Source of the DNA: Opitutia bacterium
GTDB lineage: Bacteria > Verrucomicrobiota > Verrucomicrobiia > Opitutales > UBA953
Direction: 5' to 3'
NCBI GenBank assembly: GCA_947378905.1
Contig: CANCLV010000038.1
Coordinates: 1 to 9,371 of the forward strand
Length of the DNA: 9,371 bases
Shown here: piece by piece, positions 6,870 to 9,371 of the stretch
Numbering within the stretch: the stretch's first letter is position 1
Layout of the letters: the number at the start of each line of letters is the position of its first letter
Position numbers and translations under genes: made by a program
Notes under the pieces: model-generated
Seen by the model: the letters and a program-made list of their open reading frames with translations, nothing else
Databases searched by the model: none
What the model was told of the DNA's origin: nothing

Positions 6870-8140
6870 ACGAATTGCCCGCATCACTCCGCACGCGTTT
6901 AATTCGCCCCGCCGCCATTTTAGGATCGGGTGTGAGTGGTCGTGCTGTAGCTGATGCACTGAGCTTAGCAGGTTTTGCTTCAGTCATTTATGATGAAAAA
7001 GGCGAGAACCGCCAATTTGGCGCCGATGAAGCCGGTCATCATGATTTATTAATTTACAGTCCTGGTTTTCCACAGTCGCACCCCTGGCTCTTGGCTGCGC
7101 GTCGTGCTGGTCTGCATTGTTTAAGTGAATTAGATTTCGGTGCGATCATGTGGTGTGGTGCCTCGATTGCCATCACGGGCACAAATGGTAAAACAACGCT
7201 CACCGAGTTTTTATCCTTCGCACATAAGCGTGCAGGACTGAACGCCATTGCCTGCGGTAACGTTGGCCTGCCTTTGACGTCCTTATCTAACACCTCTTCG
7301 AATGCCGCGTTTTTAGCAGTCGTCGAAGTCAGTTCATTCCAAGGTGAAGACTTGCGCCACTTTACACCCGAGGCGGTGCTTTGGACTAATTTCGACGAGG
7401 ATCACTTGGACCGTCACGGCGATTTAGAAAGTTATTTCCGTGCGAAATTTAAACTCATTGAGCGAATGATTCCTGGTGGTACCTTGATTGTCGGTGAATC
7501 AGTCGTTGCTCATGCTGAAAAGTTTGGAATTTCTTTACCACCCGAAACCATTGTTGCGACGCGCGACGAGGTGAATGGAAAAATTCCTGCTGGATCCATT
7601 TTTGAATCATGGCCTCAGCGTGAAAACTGGTCACTCGCTGTAAAATATTGGCAAGCGAAGGGCATTCCGATGCGCATTCTTGAAGAGTCGGCCAAATTAT
7701 TCCGCGCCTCGCCACATCGACTCAAAAAAGTTGCTGAAGCTCGTGGTATTGAGTTTTGGAATGACTCCAAGGGTACCAATTTCCATGCGGTATATGCTGC
7801 GTTATCGCAATTTGATATTCCCGTTCGTTGGATTGGTGGGGGTAAATGGAAGGGTGGAGACTTGAAACGTTTTGCTGAACAAGTGAGCCCTAAAATTGAG
7901 TCGGCTTACTTAATTGGTGAGACGGCGCCCGATTTATTAAAAACTTTCGAGGCCCTCGGTAAGCCCGCTCGTATTTATACCTCATTACAAGACGCTGTCG
8001 TGGCTGCTGCCAAAGATGCGCATGGCCCCATGGCTATTTTACTTAGTCCCGGATTTTCTAGTTTTGATCAATTTGCAGGTTACGCCGAACGCGGTGTCGT
8101 GTTCGAACGGGCTGCTGTCGCTTTATCCAACCGAATATAA
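6866..8140 (+). CDS. murD: UDP-MurNAc-L-alanine--D-glutamate ligase MurD
   Basis: MurD adds D-glutamate to UDP-MurNAc-L-Ala in the cytoplasm, the step before MurE. From the ATG at 6866 it has 424 residues, close to the family's 430-450. Features are the N-terminal Rossmann-like ILGSGVSGRAVADAL (18-32), IYSPGFP (63-69), the P-loop ITGTNGKTT (103-111) with Lys109, GNVGLPL (131-137), VVEVSSFQ (152-159), TNFDEDHLDRHG (174-185), FRAKFKLIE (191-199) with the expected carbamylated Lys194, RLKKVAEARGIEFWNDSKGTN (285-305), and the C-terminal LLSPGFSSFDQFAGYAERG (392-410). The frame is open further upstream to an ATG at 6782. That start would add 28 residues lying wholly inside mraY and unlike MurD, so I reject it in favour of the ATGA overlap with the mraY stop. 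Several motif positions differ from the E. coli consensus (SPACASFD, NDSKATN) in a conservative way. Confidence 0.97.
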   Translation: MNELPASLRTRLIRPAAILGSGVSGRAVADALSLAGFASVIYDEKGENRQFGADEAGHHDLLIYSPGFPQSHPWLLAARRAGLHCLSELDFGAIMWCGASIAITGTNGKTTLTEFLSFAHKRAGLNAIACGNVGLPLTSLSNTSSNAAFLAVVEVSSFQGEDLRHFTPEAVLWTNFDEDHLDRHGDLESYFRAKFKLIERMIPGGTLIVGESVVAHAEKFGISLPPETIVATRDEVNGKIPAGSIFESWPQRENWSLAVKYWQAKGIPMRILEESAKLFRASPHRLKKVAEARGIEFWNDSKGTNFHAVYAALSQFDIPVRWIGGGKWKGGDLKRFAEQVSPKIESAYLIGETAPDLLKTFEALGKPARIYTSLQDAVVAAAKDAHGPMAILLSPGFSSFDQFAGYAERGVVFERAAVALSNRI

Positions 8141-8141
8141 T
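8136..8141 (+). promoter_or_regulatory. Candidate -10 element before the LysM gene
   Basis: A perfect TATAAT lies over the murD stop codon, 27 nt before the LysM gene ATG, at the first real gap of the cluster. No good -35 hexamer is visible 16-18 bases upstream (TGCTGT is the nearest) and there is no extended -10 TG. The 28-nt spacer (8141-8168) is A- and C-rich and has no Shine-Dalgarno site. An internal promoter for the LysM gene and ftsW is possible but weakly supported. Confidence 0.25.
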
Positions 8142-8168
8142 TTCTCCTAACCCAAACCAAAACATACC

Positions 8169-8552
8169 ATGCGTCCTATCCTCACAGTCAGTGCTGTTGT
8201 TCTACTACACCTCTGCGTCATCGCCGTACTCGTCGGAGTAAACGGTTGCCGCAGCACGAGTGGCTTCGAAAAAGATCCCGATCTTGCTGCTTACTCAGCA
8301 GGTGCTCGGACTTCTGCTCCAGCCATCTCAACCGTTGCGCCTCAGCCTATCACGGCTGGTCCCGGTGGCGTTCACACCGTTGTTCACGGCGAAACCTTAC
8401 AACTTGTCGCTGCTCGCGAAAAAGTTACTCTTAAGGATTTAGCTGCTGCTAACGGATTGCCTCTGAACGCTGCTCTCAAGGCAGGTCAGAAATTGAAAAT
8501 TCCTGCCGCTAAGCCAGTTAAGCCTGCGAATCCGAATTCTTCCCGTAAGTAA
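8169..8552 (+). CDS. Small LysM-domain protein, probable lipoprotein
   Basis: This is a 127-residue protein. Residues 5-24 form a hydrophobic signal segment ending in VNGC, so Cys27 could be the lipidated residue. The lipobox is imperfect, with Asn at -2, so an uncleaved membrane anchor is the alternative. A low-complexity Ala/Ser/Pro linker follows (about 40-66). One LysM domain lies at about 69-112, starting HTVVHGETL (compare YTVKxGDTL) and ending LKAGQKLKIP. LysM binds the GlcNAc-containing glycan of peptidoglycan. The tail is Lys/Pro-rich (113-127). No catalytic domain is present, so a role as a wall-binding adaptor or anchor is likely, perhaps at the division site given the neighbours. 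It sits between murD and ftsW, 28 nt after the one and 19 nt before the other, in the same direction. It is not a standard dcw member. Its exact function is unknown. Confidence 0.85.
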   Translation: MRPILTVSAVVLLHLCVIAVLVGVNGCRSTSGFEKDPDLAAYSAGARTSAPAISTVAPQPITAGPGGVHTVVHGETLQLVAAREKVTLKDLAAANGLPLNAALKAGQKLKIPAAKPVKPANPNSSRK

Positions 8553-8566
8553 TTCTCGATCATAAT

Positions 8567-8647
8567 CCACTATGATTATCGCAGCCAAACAGGAGACGCC
8601 CGGTTCACTCCGGAGCTACTCTGTGGGGATTGCGATAATCACAGTGG
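8567..8647 (+). repeat. Imperfect inverted repeat covering the ftsW start codon
   Basis: The left arm 8567-8583 (CCACTATGATTATCGCA) and right arm 8631-8647 (TGCGATAATCACAGTGG) are reverse complements at 16 of 17 positions, with a 47-nt interior. The only mismatch opposes A8572, the first base of the ftsW ATG, to C8642. As RNA this would put the start codon in a long stem. The left arm's GATTAT (8574-8579) can also pair with an upstream ATAATC (8562-8567), so two exclusive structures are possible. Inside the loop lies a small CCGG/CCGG hairpin (8600-8613). Confidence 0.6.
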
Positions 8648-9371
8648 CTTTGATTGTGTTCGGATTAGTCAATCAATACAGCGCAGGGATTTCGCTTTCG
8701 GCGAAAAATCGTACCGCTGCCTTTGATCGTCAGTTAGCCTACATTCCTTTCGCACTCTTCGCTGCTTGGTTAGCTTATCGAGTTAACTTGGATCGATTGC
8801 GCGAATACCGTTGGACTATTTTTGCCGGTGCACTCTTTTTGATGCTGTGTGCCCGAGTTCCTGGTGTCGGTGTCACCGTAAATGGTTCGTGGCGATGGAT
8901 TGATTTCGGATTTTTCAGATTACAGCCATCCGATATCGGAAAAATTGCGATGATTATTTGCCTGTCTGATCTGTTGGCAAAAATGCAAAGACATACCATG
9001 TCTGTTAAGTTTAAGATTTATCAACTAAGCGATCGTGGTGCCGTTATTTTTACTCCCAAGGGGTGGATTGATGCTCGTGAAGGCTTTTTCAAACCCGTGG
9101 GTGTCATTTTAACGGTCTGTGCGTTTATTGCATTAGGACCTGATTTAGGAACAATTATTCTGTGTCTCGCTGTCGGTGGTTTGATGATGTTTATTTCCGG
9201 CGTTCGCTGGAAGTATACGATCCCCGCTTTCATTATAGCCGCTACGGGATTGGTGATTTTGGTTATGAACTGGGGCAGTCGCATGCGTCGAATCACCTCA
9301 TTCATGGATCCATGGGGACGTCGCGCTGATGAAGCTTACCAATTATTCGAAGGTATGGTCGCATTTGGTGT
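8572..9371 (+). CDS. ftsW: Septal peptidoglycan glycosyltransferase FtsW (SEDS family), 3' end missing
   Basis: FtsW is a polytopic SEDS glycosyltransferase that polymerises lipid II at the septum together with FtsI. The frame runs open to the window end, showing 266 residues of roughly 370-420. Family motifs are NGSWRWIDFGFFRLQPSDIGK (104-124, usually NGSRRWI and LQPSELAK), GPDLGT (189-194, usually QPDLGT), RRITSFMDPWG (239-249) and EAYQLFEGMVAFG (254-266). About seven membrane segments are visible, the first at about 18-38. The catalytic Asp region of SEDS proteins lies beyond the window. The loop between the fourth and fifth segments (about 137-172) is longer than in E. coli FtsW. The ATG at 8572 has no Shine-Dalgarno site and lies in an inverted repeat. 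A GTG at 8623 (V18) has GGAG 7 nt upstream but would leave almost no cytoplasmic N-terminus. The first codons overlap no other gene. SEDS relative RodA is less likely given the dcw context. Confidence 0.95.
   Translation, partial: MIIAAKQETPGSLRSYSVGIAIITVALIVFGLVNQYSAGISLSAKNRTAAFDRQLAYIPFALFAAWLAYRVNLDRLREYRWTIFAGALFLMLCARVPGVGVTVNGSWRWIDFGFFRLQPSDIGKIAMIICLSDLLAKMQRHTMSVKFKIYQLSDRGAVIFTPKGWIDAREGFFKPVGVILTVCAFIALGPDLGTIILCLAVGGLMMFISGVRWKYTIPAFIIAATGLVILVMNWGSRMRRITSFMDPWGRRADEAYQLFEGMVAFG

Noticed and set aside
8246..8442. Two short plus-strand frames inside the LysM gene
   Set aside because: They lie in alternative frames of a gene with a clear LysM domain and have compositions (Ser/Arg or Leu-rich) typical of spurious frames.
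8562..8582. Possible DnaA-box-like sequence around ATTATCGCA and AATCCAC
   Set aside because: Neither strand matches the DnaA box consensus well, and the cell-wall gene context gives no support for an origin.

Overview
This window is an internal stretch of a bacterial dcw (division and cell wall) cluster. Nine genes lie on the + strand with almost no space between them: 3' part of rsmH, an ftsL-like gene, ftsI, murE, murF, mraY, murD, a small LysM lipoprotein gene, and the 5' part of ftsW. The gene order is that of the classical cluster, except for the LysM gene between murD and ftsW. The organism is a bacterium with a peptidoglycan wall. MurE carries the DNPR signature, which predicts meso-diaminopimelate in the stem peptide. 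The LysM insertion, the sequence style of MurD and FtsW and the weak use of Shine-Dalgarno sites make me favour Verrucomicrobiota (Opitutae-like). This is an inference from memory, not a search, and I hold it at about 0.6.

Layout. Bases 1-690 hold the C-terminal three quarters of RsmH. From 687 to 6869 run ftsL-like, ftsI, murE, murF and mraY, and murD follows from 6866. Five of these junctions are ATGA stop/start overlaps (rsmH/ftsL, ftsL/ftsI, ftsI/murE, murE/murF, mraY/murD), and murF/mraY is separated by 3 nt. The first real gap (28 nt) comes after murD. It contains a TATAAT hexamer and precedes the LysM gene (8169-8552). After another 19 nt, ftsW starts at 8572 and runs off the window end. 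No stretch above 30 bases lacks a gene, and there is no RNA gene, mobile element, CRISPR array or convincing terminator.

How the genes work together. MurD, MurE and MurF add D-Glu, meso-DAP (predicted) and D-Ala-D-Ala to UDP-MurNAc-L-Ala. MraY transfers the finished phospho-MurNAc-pentapeptide to undecaprenyl phosphate, making lipid I. FtsW (glycan polymerase) and FtsI (class B PBP transpeptidase) build septal peptidoglycan, with the FtsL-like protein as a divisome partner. The LysM lipoprotein would bind peptidoglycan outside the inner membrane. RsmH methylates 16S rRNA and is a usual passenger at the start of the cluster.

The cluster itself is ordinary. The most notable signal outside the proteins is a long imperfect inverted repeat (8567-8583 with 8631-8647) that places the ftsW start codon in a potential RNA stem. 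FtsW also has a cytoplasmic loop clearly longer than in the E. coli protein. I found no evidence of an undescribed system.
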